A DNA stretch of 64,000 bases from Chitinophaga polysaccharea (GCF_902150045.1 NZ_CABFVU010000001.1:248001-312000), one strand, 5' to 3'; shown: positions 1 to 8,669, counted from the stretch's first letter. The notes: generated from the sequence alone by a model not told the origin. Numbers and translations are program-made.

Positions 1-1257
1 CTCATAGCCGATAATAGGGTTGAGCTGGGTAACAATGCCAATGCTGTGCATCACCATATCCCTGGTGCGGTCTGCATTGGCGGTGATACCAACCACGCAT
101 TTATCTTTCAGCGCCTTGCAGGCATTGTTCATATAGGTGATAGCTGTGAAAAGAGCAAAAGCGATGGTAGGCTCCATTACATTCAGCTGCAGCTGTCCTG
201 CTTCCGCGGCCATCGTCACCATCAGATCAGCGCCGATTACATAAAAGGCCGTTTGATTCACCACTTCGGGGATCACCGGGTTTACCTTCCCTGGCATGAT
301 GGAGGATCCGGGCTGCATAGGCGGCAGGTTAATTTCGTTTAGCCCTGTACGTGGGCCGGAGGAAAGCAGCCTGAGATCATTACATATTTTAGAGATCTTT
401 ACGGCAGTACGTTTCAACACACCAGACAATTGTACATATGCGCCGGTATCTACCGTGGCTTCAATAAGATCAGCCGCCAAAACCAGGTCCATCCCGGTGA
501 TAGCCGAAAGGTGTTTGGTAACCAGTTCAGAATAACCCCTGGGAGTATTCACACCGGTACCGATAGCGGTAGCGCCCATATTGATTTCAGAGATAAGCCG
601 TTTACTTTCTTCCACCCTCGACAATTCCTCATTGATATTAGTGGCAAAAGCTTTGAACTCATCGCCCATGCTCATGGGCACTGCGTCCTGCAGCTGGGTA
701 CGGCCCATTTTCAGTACATCCTTAAACTCTTCGCCTTTCGCATGGAATGCATCTGCCAGGTCGCCCAGGGTGGTTTTATAACCGGTGAGCTTATTGATCA
801 GTGCAATACGGAAGGCGGTAGGGTAAGCATCGTTGGTGGATTGTGAGCAGTTCACATGATTGTTGGGATGGCAGAATTCATACTGTCCTTTTTCTTTGCC
901 CATCATTTCCAGCGCCACATTGGCAATAACTTCATTGGCGTTCATGTTTACAGATGTGCCTGCGCCGCCCTGTATAAGGTCACTGAGGAACTGGTCGTTG
1001 AATTCACCGGCAATCACACGATCTGCTGCCTTGATAATGTATTCTGCTATATTTTTATCGAGTACGCCGAGGTCGCGGTTAGCCATGGCTGCGCCTTTTT
1101 TAACATAGCCCAGGGCCTGTACAAACATGGGCTCCACCTTCAGGGGAATACCGGTAATGTGAAAGTTTTCTATTGCACGAAGCGTTTGAATGCCGTAGTA
1201 TACATCATGAGGGATTTCTTTTTCCCCGAGGAAATCGTGCTCAATTCTCTTTGCCAT
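1..1257 (-). CDS. aspA: Aspartate ammonia-lyase (aspartase), 3' end cut by the window edge
   Basis: Reversibly deaminates L-aspartate to fumarate and ammonia in the cytoplasm. The protein starts MAKRIEHDFLGEKEIP and is open for 419 residues to base 1, so about 50 C-terminal residues are missing (family length is near 468). The fumarase/aspartase signature GSSIMPGKVNP is present about 100 residues before the cut, and upstream are GGAGTSVNMNANEVIAN and HPNNHVNCSQSTND, the substrate-binding blocks of the superfamily. The GSS...N signature and overall N-terminus fit aspartase better than fumarase C. The ATG at 1257 is the only sensible start. It is transcribed divergently from the lipase gene, with 136 bp between the two starts. 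Family assignment is firm; aspartase rather than fumarase is likely but not proven from motifs alone. Confidence 0.93.
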   Translation of the reverse strand, partial: MAKRIEHDFLGEKEIPHDVYYGIQTLRAIENFHITGIPLKVEPMFVQALGYVKKGAAMANRDLGVLDKNIAEYIIKAADRVIAGEFNDQFLSDLIQGGAGTSVNMNANEVIANVALEMMGKEKGQYEFCHPNNHVNCSQSTNDAYPTAFRIALINKLTGYKTTLGDLADAFHAKGEEFKDVLKMGRTQLQDAVPMSMGDEFKAFATNINEELSRVEESKRLISEINMGATAIGTGVNTPRGYSELVTKHLSAITGMDLVLAADLIEATVDTGAYVQLSGVLKRTAVKISKICNDLRLLSSGPRTGLNEINLPPMQPGSSIMPGKVNPVIPEVVNQTAFYVIGADLMVTMAAEAGQLQLNVMEPTIAFALFTAITYMNNACKALKDKCVVGITANADRTRDMVMHSIGIVTQLNPIIGYE

Positions 1258-1393
1258 ATTTAAAGTAATTTAGGCTGGAAAGTTAAACGCATTTAGAACA
1301 ACAGTATTATCTTAATTGTTTTGGTTTATTTTAAAGTGCGGCACTTTTGTTACTATTCGTTCGTCATTGGTCATTTATAATTTGTTATTTTCT

Positions 1394-2494
1394 ATGGGGT
1401 TTCGTGTTTCACTGTTCTGTTTTCTAATTTTATTTTCAATAAGATGTCATTGTTCTGCACAGCACCTGTCGCCCCACTTCAATGCAGCAGAATATGGTGA
1501 ATTACTGAAGCTGGCCGAGCGTTCCAGGGATACGCCATGGACCAAAGTAACCAGTACACCACCCCGTGACTGCGAGCTGGTATACCGCTCTGCCGAATCG
1601 GGACTGGTAAATCGCTGGGACCTGTGGAAAAGAAAAGATAATGTTGGTATTATCGTGATCCGCGGTACCAATGGCACCGCAGCTTCATGGCTGGAGAATT
1701 TCTATGCCGGCATGATACCTGCACAAGGCACCGTAAAGCTGAACGACAGCACCTCAGTGCCCTATAAAGTGGCGGAAGATCCCAGGGCTTATGTACACGC
1801 CGGCTGGATGCTGGCAGTAGCTTCCATGGGACCGGAAATGATCCGGAAAATTAATGACTACTACCGGGAAGGAGTACACGAATTTATCATTTTCGGGCAT
1901 AGCCAGGGTGGTGTTGTTTCTTTCCTAATGCGTTCTTATTTTCAATATGCTACCGGTTTACCTAAGGACATCATTTTTAAAACATATGCCAGTGCAGCGC
2001 CCAAACCGGGCAACCTGTATTATGCATACGACTTCGATTACATTTGCCGCGATGGATGGGGATTACGTGTGGTGAATACGCGCGACTGGGTACCGGAAAC
2101 ACCCTTTTCACTGCAAACAACCCGCGACTTCAACACGGTGAGCCCTTTTACCAACATCAAAGGCACATTAAAGAAGCAGAAATGGCCGGTGCGGAGCGCG
2201 CTGAGCTATATGTACGGCCGGCTGGACCGCCCCGCCAAAAGGGCTTCCAGGCGTATGCAGCGTATACTGGGCCGCCTGGCCTACAAGCGGGTAAAAAAGC
2301 TGCTGCCGGAGTATCAGCGACCGGATTTTGTGACCAGTCACAATTATACGCCGGCAGGCACACCTGTGATATTATACCCGGTGGAAGGCTACGATGAAAA
2401 GTTCCCGTTCGATGGAAAAAATATCTTTATCAATCATCTCCCCCAGGCATACCGGTGGGAGCTGGAACAGATCTATCATATAGACGCGCATTAA
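1394..2494 (+). CDS. Secreted class-3-type lipase (alpha/beta hydrolase)
   Basis: 366-residue protein with an N-terminal signal peptide (MGFRVSLFCFLILF, cleavage probably after CSAQ). The nucleophile elbow FGHSQGG places the putative catalytic serine near residue 170, matching the GxSxG motif of fungal-type class 3 lipases. GIIVIRGTNG upstream fits the oxyanion-hole strand of that fold. The likely substrate is an ester lipid outside the cytoplasm, but specificity cannot be read. An in-frame TTG at 1316 would add 26 residues ahead of the signal peptide; I chose the ATG at 1394 because it gives a clean signal sequence. The stop codon interlocks with that of the convergent gene at 2491 (shared TTAA), leaving no intergenic terminator. 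Confidence 0.8.
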   Translation: MGFRVSLFCFLILFSIRCHCSAQHLSPHFNAAEYGELLKLAERSRDTPWTKVTSTPPRDCELVYRSAESGLVNRWDLWKRKDNVGIIVIRGTNGTAASWLENFYAGMIPAQGTVKLNDSTSVPYKVAEDPRAYVHAGWMLAVASMGPEMIRKINDYYREGVHEFIIFGHSQGGVVSFLMRSYFQYATGLPKDIIFKTYASAAPKPGNLYYAYDFDYICRDGWGLRVVNTRDWVPETPFSLQTTRDFNTVSPFTNIKGTLKKQKWPVRSALSYMYGRLDRPAKRASRRMQRILGRLAYKRVKKLLPEYQRPDFVTSHNYTPAGTPVILYPVEGYDEKFPFDGKNIFINHLPQAYRWELEQIYHIDAH

Positions 2495-3033
2495 TCGTTG
2501 CCGCTTTTTTCACCCGTGAACCAATGTTCCTTATCCCTGAATAATACATTGAAAGTAGTAAGGGAACCATAGATACGGGTAATGTATTGCTGCATGTTCA
2601 CTTTCTCTTCATCTGTGAGCACCTTATGGCTGTTGATATTTTGTTCCAGCACACGGAGACGGTCGCGCAGCATTACTATTTTATGAAAGAAAGTATCAAT
2701 AGGCAGTTCCTTTGCTTTCAGAGAAGCATCCCCTGGTTGAAGAATAAGCTGACCGCCTCTCCATCGATCGCCCAGTGGCACCACTTCCGTAATACCTCCC
2801 CAAAGGCGCAGTATTTTCAGCAGCGATGTTTCCACATCAGAAGTGGTTTCCACTTCCGGGGTCGCATTTTCGGCAACCAGCACTTCAAATAAAGGATCTG
2901 TTTTATCAATCATTTTAATACCATGATCCATAAATGTAACGCGGTATTGGGCATATTTAACTGCCACAATAACCCCTGGACCAAAGTGTGCGTGCTGTAC
3001 CCGGGAGCCAACACCGAGAGTAAGTTCTTCCAT
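2491..3033 (-). CDS. Conserved protein with N-terminal CarD/UvrD-Tudor-like domain
   Basis: 180 residues, cytoplasmic by lack of signal or membrane segment. Residues 7-50 (GSRVQHAHFGPGVIVAV...YRVTFMDHGIKMID) have the VxHxxFGxGxV pattern of the small Tudor-like barrel found in CarD-type RNA polymerase interactors and at the C-terminus of UvrD/PcrA helicases. The rest is helical with no motif I recognise. Role is unknown; interaction with RNA polymerase is a possibility suggested only by the barrel. It is the downstream gene of a minus-strand pair with the gene at 3262-4467, separated by a large palindrome, and its stop codon overlaps that of the lipase. Confidence 0.75.
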   Translation of the reverse strand: MEELTLGVGSRVQHAHFGPGVIVAVKYAQYRVTFMDHGIKMIDKTDPLFEVLVAENATPEVETTSDVETSLLKILRLWGGITEVVPLGDRWRGGQLILQPGDASLKAKELPIDTFFHKIVMLRDRLRVLEQNINSHKVLTDEEKVNMQQYITRIYGSLTTFNVLFRDKEHWFTGEKSGND

Positions 3034-3066
3034 TGCTTCTTTTTATGTAAACATAAAAAATTCTGC

Positions 3067-3261
3067 GCGGATTTTGTCTGACTCAGGATTTTGATGATTA
3101 CGCTGATTACGCTGATTTTATTTTTTGGGATTTTATAACTGATTAAAAATGATTTGGGGAGATTTAAGCGAAAGTATCCGCTTAAATCTCCCCAAATCAT
3201 TTTTAATCCAAAGTAATAAAATCAGCGAAATCATCAAAATCCTGAGTCAGACAAAATCCGC
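3067..3261. repeat. 195-bp two-tier near-palindrome (REP/MITE-like)
   Basis: Outer arms 3067-3099 and 3229-3261 are perfect 33-nt inverted repeats containing TCTGACTCAGGATT and its complement. Inner arms 3141-3170 and 3179-3208 are perfect 30-nt inverted repeats closing on an 8-nt loop, AAAGTATC. The segments between the tiers are unequal (41 and 20 nt) but share CGCTGATTTTATT and its complement. The element starts one base after the stop codon of the 3262-4467 gene. A single diverged arm recurs at 15431-15481, so this is a dispersed element rather than a private terminator. No coding capacity of its own is seen. Confidence 0.85.
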
Positions 3262-4467
3262 CTACTCCTTTACTTTGTTAAGGAAGTAAGACAACTTAAA
3301 CAGCAGCTCGTCCTGTAAACCAGCACGCAGTTTGGCTTCCTCGTCTGTAATACCCAAACGGCGGAGGCGCTGATAGTATACATAGGAACCGCCAATAAGC
3401 TCCAGGCATTCCTGTATTTTACGTTTTACTTCCGCTTCTTTGGTACGTTTCTCAAATTCTTTCTTGGTAAGGATTTTATCCACAAAGTAGAAGTGATCTT
3501 TATCTTCCACCCATTTATTTCCTTCCCTGTGCTGCGGTTTATATACTTCCAGGTAGCAGTTGTCTAGCTTTAATACATCACCGAATTCAGCGCGTATATC
3601 TATCACCGTTGGTTTTTCCGCAGCAGGATTAGCCAGGCGTTTCTTAATATGGTTGCTGATCTCAACGCCCAGTTCATCGCTGCTCATAAGGATCTGGTTC
3701 AGCTCTGAAAACTCCAGGCTGATAGTGATCCGGGCATATCCCCTGCCGCTTTTTATTTTACCAAACAGGCTGGGAGTGGTTTGTTCATCAAAGATGATAT
3801 CCTCTACCTGTACTTTGGTAATGGTTTTATAGTTAGGCGTATAACCATCTTCCAGTGGTGTAGCGCGTTTATTCACCAGCCTGGATGGTTCCTGGCGGCG
3901 TGTGAACTGGATGAACTCATCAATAAAACGCAGCTCATGTTTTTTCAGTTTTGCATACAGCTCATGAGTGGTATGGTTATGTATCTTACTAAGCAGCATC
4001 AGGTCGTTCCAGCTGTCGAAATGCTGCATTTTCTTTAATTCGTCGAGGATATCGCCGGCGGCCATGTTCCTGCGGTAAAACAGCTCACCGATGAGGAATA
4101 AGGCATATTCCTGTGCCGGGTAACCCAGTTCAGGCAACACATCGTAAGCGCTGCGCTTCTGTTCGCGGGCGCTTTCCAGTAAGTCAATGTCCGACATAAC
4201 AGGCGCCAGCAGGTATTTTCGTGCAGCTGTGCGCAACTTCTTACTTACATAATCCAGCAACTGGTCGCTCACATGACCATGATGCACAAAATCATGCAGT
4301 ATCTGCACAAAGCGCCGGGATGCGGGCAATCCAAATTGTGAAAGAATATCATTTTCCATGTCCAGCACGTCCTCAAAACCAGGCTCCTCCTTTCCAGGCT
4401 TTACCCGTTGGTCCATTTGCTGGTAACGCTGATAGTACTCCTGTAACTTCAGTTTAAGCTGATCCAT
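3262..4467 (-). CDS. Conserved protein of unknown function, 401 aa
   Basis: Soluble, highly charged protein with no signal peptide or membrane segment. The N-terminal half is rich in predicted helices (MDQLKLKLQEYYQRYQQMD), the middle carries TPNYKTITKVQVEDIIFDE followed by a beta-rich stretch, and the C-terminal 80 residues are again helical and lysine/glutamate rich. I recognise no catalytic motif or named domain. ATG at 4467 gives a well-formed N-terminus, and no longer ATG start is evident. It is the upstream member of a minus-strand pair with the Tudor-like gene; the palindromic repeat at 3067-3261 occupies the gap. Real gene by length and codon pattern; function not assigned. Confidence 0.75.
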   Translation of the reverse strand: MDQLKLKLQEYYQRYQQMDQRVKPGKEEPGFEDVLDMENDILSQFGLPASRRFVQILHDFVHHGHVSDQLLDYVSKKLRTAARKYLLAPVMSDIDLLESAREQKRSAYDVLPELGYPAQEYALFLIGELFYRRNMAAGDILDELKKMQHFDSWNDLMLLSKIHNHTTHELYAKLKKHELRFIDEFIQFTRRQEPSRLVNKRATPLEDGYTPNYKTITKVQVEDIIFDEQTTPSLFGKIKSGRGYARITISLEFSELNQILMSSDELGVEISNHIKKRLANPAAEKPTVIDIRAEFGDVLKLDNCYLEVYKPQHREGNKWVEDKDHFYFVDKILTKKEFEKRTKEAEVKRKIQECLELIGGSYVYYQRLRRLGITDEEAKLRAGLQDELLFKLSYFLNKVKE

Positions 4468-4825
4468 AATGTATATACAATTAAATATTAAATACTTATT
4501 TACTAATTTATTGGCAAAGGAATTTTGTTAATTTTTCCCGTCTTGGTTAACTTATCCGGTCTAAAAGGCATTAAACCACCTGAAATCAGGGGTTTCTCTG
4601 ATGCCATAAAATAACATCCTACTGATTATTAATCACTTATAAAAATGGGAATGGAATGGGAAAGTGCGCAAAGATACATCTTTTCCGGAAGATCCAATAG
4701 AGGCGCTTGTTAATATTGCCACCGGTGATTATTAACAAATGAAAAGGATTTTAATACCGGGGAGATAATTCATCTGGAGAATATGATCTATATGTAATCC
4801 CTTGAATTTTTTTTATTCAAAGTAT
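4468..4825. other. Intergenic region, no gene seen
   Basis: AT-rich spacer between the divergent 401-aa gene and the tRNA-His unit. It contains no open frame of note and no tRNA-like fold. A short stem (CCTGAAATCAGG near 4580) is visible. The left end must hold the promoter of the minus-strand gene, but I see no clean TAnnTTTG there. Confidence 0.5.
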
Positions 4826-4857
4826 TTGGAATTTAAAAATAGTTTCACTTATCTTTG
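4826..4857 (+). promoter_or_regulatory. Bacteroidota-type promoter of tRNA-His copy 1
   Basis: TTG at 4826-4828, 21-nt spacer, TATCTTTG at 4850-4857. This matches the Bacteroidota housekeeping sigma consensus TTG-N19-21-TAnnTTTG. The mature tRNA 5' end lies about 31 nt downstream. Confidence 0.8.
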
Positions 4858-4888
4858 CACTCCCAACGAAGAAATAATACTAAAAAAT

Positions 4889-4963
4889 GGTGGTTGTAGC
4901 TCAGTTGGTTAGAGCATCAGATTGTGGTTCTGAGGGTCGAGGGTTCGAAACCCTTCAATCACC
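4889..4963 (+). tRNA. tRNA-His (GTG), copy 1
   Basis: Complete cloverleaf: acceptor GTGGTTG/CAATCAC, D arm GCTC/GAGC, anticodon stem TCAGA/TCTGA around loop TTGTGGT with anticodon GTG, and T arm GAGGG/CCCTT with TTCGAAA loop. The base at 4889 is the extra G(-1) typical of tRNA-His, pairing with C73 at 4963. CCA is not encoded. Sequence is identical to copy 2. Confidence 0.97.
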
Positions 4964-4971
4964 CAAAAAGC

Positions 4972-5003
4972 AAAAAAGGCTTCTGTAAAAAGAGGCCTTT
5001 TTT
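4972..5003 (+). terminator. Rho-independent terminator after tRNA-His copy 1
   Basis: Stem AAAAAAGGCTTC (4972-4983) pairs with GAGGCCTTTTTT (4992-5003) with one G-T wobble, ending in a T-run. Confidence 0.85.
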
Positions 5004-5028
5004 ATTTTTAAAAAGTATAAAAAAATTA

Positions 5029-5058
5029 TTGACCAGATAAAAGTTTCACTTATATTTG
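5029..5058 (+). promoter_or_regulatory. Bacteroidota-type promoter of tRNA-His copy 2
   Basis: TTG at 5029-5031, 19-nt spacer, TATATTTG at 5051-5058: a textbook TTG-N19-TAnnTTTG promoter. The GTTTCACTTAT...TTTGCACTCCCA context is shared with copy 1, so promoter and gene were duplicated together. Confidence 0.85.
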
Positions 5059-5089
5059 CACTCCCAAAAACGGGGTAACCGTTGAATAT

Positions 5090-5164
5090 GGTGGTTGTAG
5101 CTCAGTTGGTTAGAGCATCAGATTGTGGTTCTGAGGGTCGAGGGTTCGAAACCCTTCAATCACC
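5090..5164 (+). tRNA. tRNA-His (GTG), copy 2
   Basis: Identical to copy 1 over the whole tRNA, including G(-1) at 5090, anticodon GTG and discriminator C at 5164. Offset is exactly 201 bp from copy 1. Confidence 0.97.
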
Positions 5165-5172
5165 CGAAAGGG

Positions 5173-5202
5173 AAAAAGGCTTCTGTAAAAAGAAGCCTTT
5201 TT
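5173..5202 (+). terminator. Rho-independent terminator after tRNA-His copy 2
   Basis: Perfect 11-bp stem AAAAAGGCTTC (5173-5183) / GAAGCCTTTTT (5192-5202) with loop TGTAAAAA and trailing T residues. Confidence 0.9.
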
Positions 5203-5287
5203 TATTTTCAATCATCTTCATTTCCCTGTTTGTTTTATTCCTTTTTTGATCTCCGAATTTTTACATTTGTGAAAATCAATTCATTCA

Positions 5288-5875
5288 ATGATCTTTTTCC
5301 TCCCCCTCATCGCTGCTTTCATCGGTTGGTTCCTTAATAGCCTGGCTGTTACCCTGCTTTTCCGTCCATATAAACCCGTTAAATTCGGCTTTATCACCCT
5401 GCAGGGATTGTTTCCAAAAAAACAAACACAACTTGCAAATAGTATCGGGGCAATGGTAGCACAGCAGTTTTCCTTTGAAGACATTAAAAACAAAATGACC
5501 GACCCGGAGAAGATCAAAAAAATTATTCCACTGGTAGAAGCGCACCTGGACAGCTTCCTGAGGGAAAGATTACCAAAGGCGATGCCCGTGCTCTCCATGT
5601 TCATCGGCGACAGCATTGTAAACCAGATAAAAACACACCTGGTAGCAGAACTCGACACCCTGTTCCCCGTACTGATCAGCCAGTACCTCGATAACGTAGA
5701 ACAGGACCTCAACCTGGAGAAAATGATCTCAGGAAAAATAGCAGGTATTTCTGCCGCACAACTGGAAACCACTACCCATACCCTGCTCAGCAGGGAACTG
5801 AAAAACTTCAAACTCCTCGGCGCTATCAGCGGCCTCCTTACAGGGCTGATCACCATGGCCATCTCCCTGTTTTAA
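5288..5875 (+). CDS. DUF445 family membrane protein
   Basis: 195 residues. The N-terminal hydrophobic segment with IGWFLNSLAVTLLFRPYKPVK is the hallmark of DUF445 proteins (pattern IGWxTNxxA..LFxP), and a second hydrophobic segment closes the C-terminus (LLGAISGLLTGLITMAISLF). The middle, about residues 40-170, is a soluble helical region (QLANSIGAMVAQQFSFEDI). Membrane-anchored at both ends; molecular role unknown in the family. It is shorter than typical DUF445 proteins of about 400 aa, consistent with the short Bacteroidota form. A TACATTTG -7 element at 5262-5269 lies 19 nt before the ATG, with no clear -33 TTG at proper spacing. Confidence 0.8.
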   Translation: MIFFLPLIAAFIGWFLNSLAVTLLFRPYKPVKFGFITLQGLFPKKQTQLANSIGAMVAQQFSFEDIKNKMTDPEKIKKIIPLVEAHLDSFLRERLPKAMPVLSMFIGDSIVNQIKTHLVAELDTLFPVLISQYLDNVEQDLNLEKMISGKIAGISAAQLETTTHTLLSRELKNFKLLGAISGLLTGLITMAISLF

Positions 5876-5892
5876 TCCACCTGAAAACACTC

Positions 5893-5937
5893 TGTTAACT
5901 ACTGTTAAGAAGATAGCTTTGTTAACTACTGTTAAGA
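5893..5937 (+). promoter_or_regulatory. Tandem palindromic operator-like repeats upstream of the beta-barrel gene
   Basis: TGTTAACTACTGTTAAGA occurs at 5893-5910 and again at 5920-5937. Each copy is itself a palindrome, TTAAC-N4-GTTAA. Centre-to-centre spacing is 27 bp, about 2.5 helical turns. They lie immediately upstream of the -7 element at 5950-5957, where a repressor or activator would bind. The regulator is unknown. Confidence 0.65.
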
Positions 5938-5949
5938 CCTCTTAGCGCT

Positions 5950-5957
5950 TATATTTG
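5950..5957 (+). promoter_or_regulatory. Putative -7 element TATATTTG
   Basis: TATATTTG matches TAnnTTTG and sits about 110 nt before the ATG at 6068. No TTG at the expected -33 spacing, which fits a regulated promoter depending on the adjacent palindromes. Confidence 0.5.
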
Positions 5958-6067
5958 CGATTTCCTGCGCATAATAATTCCACTCATCACAATCTCAAAC
6001 CATTCATACCTGCACCCCGATACTTTTGTCCATATCTGAGAAGAAAGTCCGGATAAAAAATGACAAG

Positions 6068-8638
6068 ATGAAAAAATGCTACGCAATTCTTGCTGGTATA
6101 CTTTTGTGGCAGGCGCATGCTTTTGCACAGGCGCCCGGATCTACAGCTCCCCGGCAGGTACAAGGACAGGGACAACAGGGACGACCCAATATGCCTCAGA
6201 TTGGCCACTTATATGGCAAACTGGTGGATGCTAAAACAGGGAAGCCGATAGAATATGCTTCCGTTACGTTGTTAAGACAAAAAGATTCTTCACTGGTAAC
6301 AGGTATGCTTACCAAACCCAATGGCGACTTCAGCCTGGAGAATCTCCCATTCGGCCCCATGATACTACGTGTTAACTTCATGGGCTATACGAACGTACAA
6401 AAGAAAGTAAGTATCACACCACAGGCTACGGAACAGGATCTTGGCAATATCAAATTACAGCAGAATGTAAAAACACTGCAAAGCGTGGAGATCACCGGGC
6501 AGAAAAGCGCGTTTGCCATGGGTATCGATAAAAAAGTATTTAACGTAGACAGGAACCTGAGCAGCGTAGGCGGAACCGCCCAGGATGTACTGAAAAATGT
6601 GCCTTCTGTAAATATAGATCTCGATGGAAACGTTACAGTCCGCAATGCTTCTCCCAACATTTTTGTAGATGGTAAACCCTCTACCCTTACTCTTGATCAG
6701 ATCCCGGCCGATGCAATAGAAAGCGTTGAACTTGTTACAAACCCCTCTGCAAAATATGATGCGGAAGGAATGTCGGGTATACTGAACATTGTACTGAAGA
6801 AAAACCGCAAAGCAGGATTCAACGGCGCCGTGAACGCAGGTATAGGCACCGGCAACAAATACAACGGAGGTGGCAATATCAATATCCGCCAGGGCAAATT
6901 CAACGTATTTGCCAATTATAATATCAATGCCAACCGGAACTGGGCAGATGGCACCACCAACCGCAGCAACTACAGCAACGGGCAGAAATCAGATACCAAT
7001 TACCTTTTCCAGAACAGCAACAGCACCAGCAAACCATTGTTCCAGTTCGGAAGGTTCGGGCTGGATTATATGCTCGATAACAGGAACACTATTTCCATTT
7101 CACAAAATATTGTAGCGGGCGATTTTAAAAATAATGAAGACCTCAGAAGCACTTTTGCCGATAAAAATCATACAGTGACCGGTATCAGCGACCGGCTGAA
7201 CAATAATGATTTCAGCTTCCGCAACTACACCACTGCACTGAGTTTCAAGCATACCTTTGCACAGCCTAATAAAGAATGGACCGCCGACATTAACTATAAC
7301 ACCAGCAAAAATAACCGCAACGGCGACTATCTCACACAGGCGCAAAACGCTGCGGGATTGCCACTCGGCCAGGCATTGCTGCAAAACAATACCACCAACG
7401 GCAAAACCACATTCGTTACTTTCCAGACGGATTATACTAATCCCATCGGGAAGAATGGCAAGCTGGAACTAGGCGCCAAAGCCACTTTACGCGATTATAC
7501 CAGTATGTATAACGTGTACGATAAAGATACCATCAGCGGTGAATTTATCAACAACCCACAACTTTCCAACAATTATAAATACAACGAACAGATCTATGCA
7601 GGTTATGCCAACTTCGCCAATACCATCGGCAACTTTGGCTACCAGGCAGGCTTACGTGTGGAACAATATGTATACGCCGGCGAGAATGAGGGCACCAAAT
7701 ACAAGCCTACAAGGCCCGTACCGGGATTCTTTCCCAGTATCTTCCTCTCGGAAAAATTAAAGAACGACGAGGAACTGCAGCTGAACTATTCCCGCCGCGT
7801 GAACAGGCCCAACTTCTTCCAGCTGATTCCCTACCGCGATTACAGCGATCCGCAGAATCAACGAGAAGGTAATCCCAACCTGAAACCGGAGTATACCAAC
7901 AGCTTTGAGCTGTCGTATGTAAAGAACTGGGGGAATAATAACTTCCTGGGTAGCGTTTACTTCAGGAATACCAACGACATGATCTCTACTATCAGTACGC
8001 CCATTGGTGCAGATACGCTGCTCACACAGTATATCAATGCCAACAGGAGCAACTCCTACGGAGCTGAGCTTACCATGAAAAACCAGGTGCTGAAAGGGTG
8101 GGATCTCACCACTAACGTAAACCTGTATCAAACAGATATGAAGGTTAACGCAAATGGACAAAACTATGATAACAACGGTTTCAGCTGGTTCGCCAAAATA
8201 AACTCTGAAACAAAACTACCGGCCAACTTTACCCTGCAGGTAAACGCCACTTACCAGGCGCCCACCATTGCACTTCCTTCTTCAGGTGGCGGAGGAGGCC
8301 GCGGAGGCGGTGGCGGCGGGTTTAACCAGATCCCAAGCTCCGCACAGGGCACCATTAAAGGATTCAGCACTGTGGATATAGCCGTAAAAAAAGATTTCCT
8401 GAAAAACAAGGCCGCTTCTGTAACACTCAGCTTATCCGATATTTTCAATACCAGGCAGTATGAGCTGAACCAGGCCTCCCCTGAGTTTGCACAGGATTAC
8501 ATCCGCAAACGCGAATCCAGGATCCTTAAACTCAACTTCAGTTACCGCTTCGGAAAATTCGATGCCTCCCTGTTTAAGAAGAAAAAGAGAGACTCCGGAA
8601 ACGACACGCAAATGGGAGACCCTATGCAAAGTTTCTAA
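6068..8638 (+). CDS. Outer-membrane beta-barrel protein with carboxypeptidase-regulatory-like domain (paralog 1)
   Basis: 856 residues with signal peptide MKKCYAILAGILLWQAHAFA. Residues about 45-130 (LYGKLVDAKTGKPIEYASV...) form a carboxypeptidase-D regulatory-like domain, followed by a plug-like region (GGTAQDVLKNVPSVNIDLDG, NPSAKYDAEGMSGILNIVLK) and a long beta-barrel ending at SYRFGKFD. This is the Bacteroidota outer-membrane beta-barrel family related to TonB-dependent receptors. Ligand is unknown. Near residue 740 is a glycine tract (GGGGGRGGGGGG) that its neighbour lacks, probably an extracellular loop. An in-frame TTG at 6026 would add 14 residues before the signal peptide, so I used the ATG at 6068. 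Two palindromic repeats and a TATATTTG element precede it. It ends at a strong terminator. Confidence 0.88.
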   Translation: MKKCYAILAGILLWQAHAFAQAPGSTAPRQVQGQGQQGRPNMPQIGHLYGKLVDAKTGKPIEYASVTLLRQKDSSLVTGMLTKPNGDFSLENLPFGPMILRVNFMGYTNVQKKVSITPQATEQDLGNIKLQQNVKTLQSVEITGQKSAFAMGIDKKVFNVDRNLSSVGGTAQDVLKNVPSVNIDLDGNVTVRNASPNIFVDGKPSTLTLDQIPADAIESVELVTNPSAKYDAEGMSGILNIVLKKNRKAGFNGAVNAGIGTGNKYNGGGNINIRQGKFNVFANYNINANRNWADGTTNRSNYSNGQKSDTNYLFQNSNSTSKPLFQFGRFGLDYMLDNRNTISISQNIVAGDFKNNEDLRSTFADKNHTVTGISDRLNNNDFSFRNYTTALSFKHTFAQPNKEWTADINYNTSKNNRNGDYLTQAQNAAGLPLGQALLQNNTTNGKTTFVTFQTDYTNPIGKNGKLELGAKATLRDYTSMYNVYDKDTISGEFINNPQLSNNYKYNEQIYAGYANFANTIGNFGYQAGLRVEQYVYAGENEGTKYKPTRPVPGFFPSIFLSEKLKNDEELQLNYSRRVNRPNFFQLIPYRDYSDPQNQREGNPNLKPEYTNSFELSYVKNWGNNNFLGSVYFRNTNDMISTISTPIGADTLLTQYINANRSNSYGAELTMKNQVLKGWDLTTNVNLYQTDMKVNANGQNYDNNGFSWFAKINSETKLPANFTLQVNATYQAPTIALPSSGGGGGRGGGGGGFNQIPSSAQGTIKGFSTVDIAVKKDFLKNKAASVTLSLSDIFNTRQYELNQASPEFAQDYIRKRESRILKLNFSYRFGKFDASLFKKKKRDSGNDTQMGDPMQSF

Positions 8639-8669
8639 AACATAGTAAAGAAGGTGAATGCAAACCACA

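Noticed and set aside
2910-3200. Minus-strand frame of 96 codons through the palindrome
   Set aside because: It overlaps the start of the Tudor-like gene in another frame and is made largely of palindrome sequence; composition is not protein-like.
8284-8322. GGN-rich stretch as a possible CRISPR or tandem repeat locus
   Set aside because: It simply encodes the glycine tract of the beta-barrel protein; no spacer structure.
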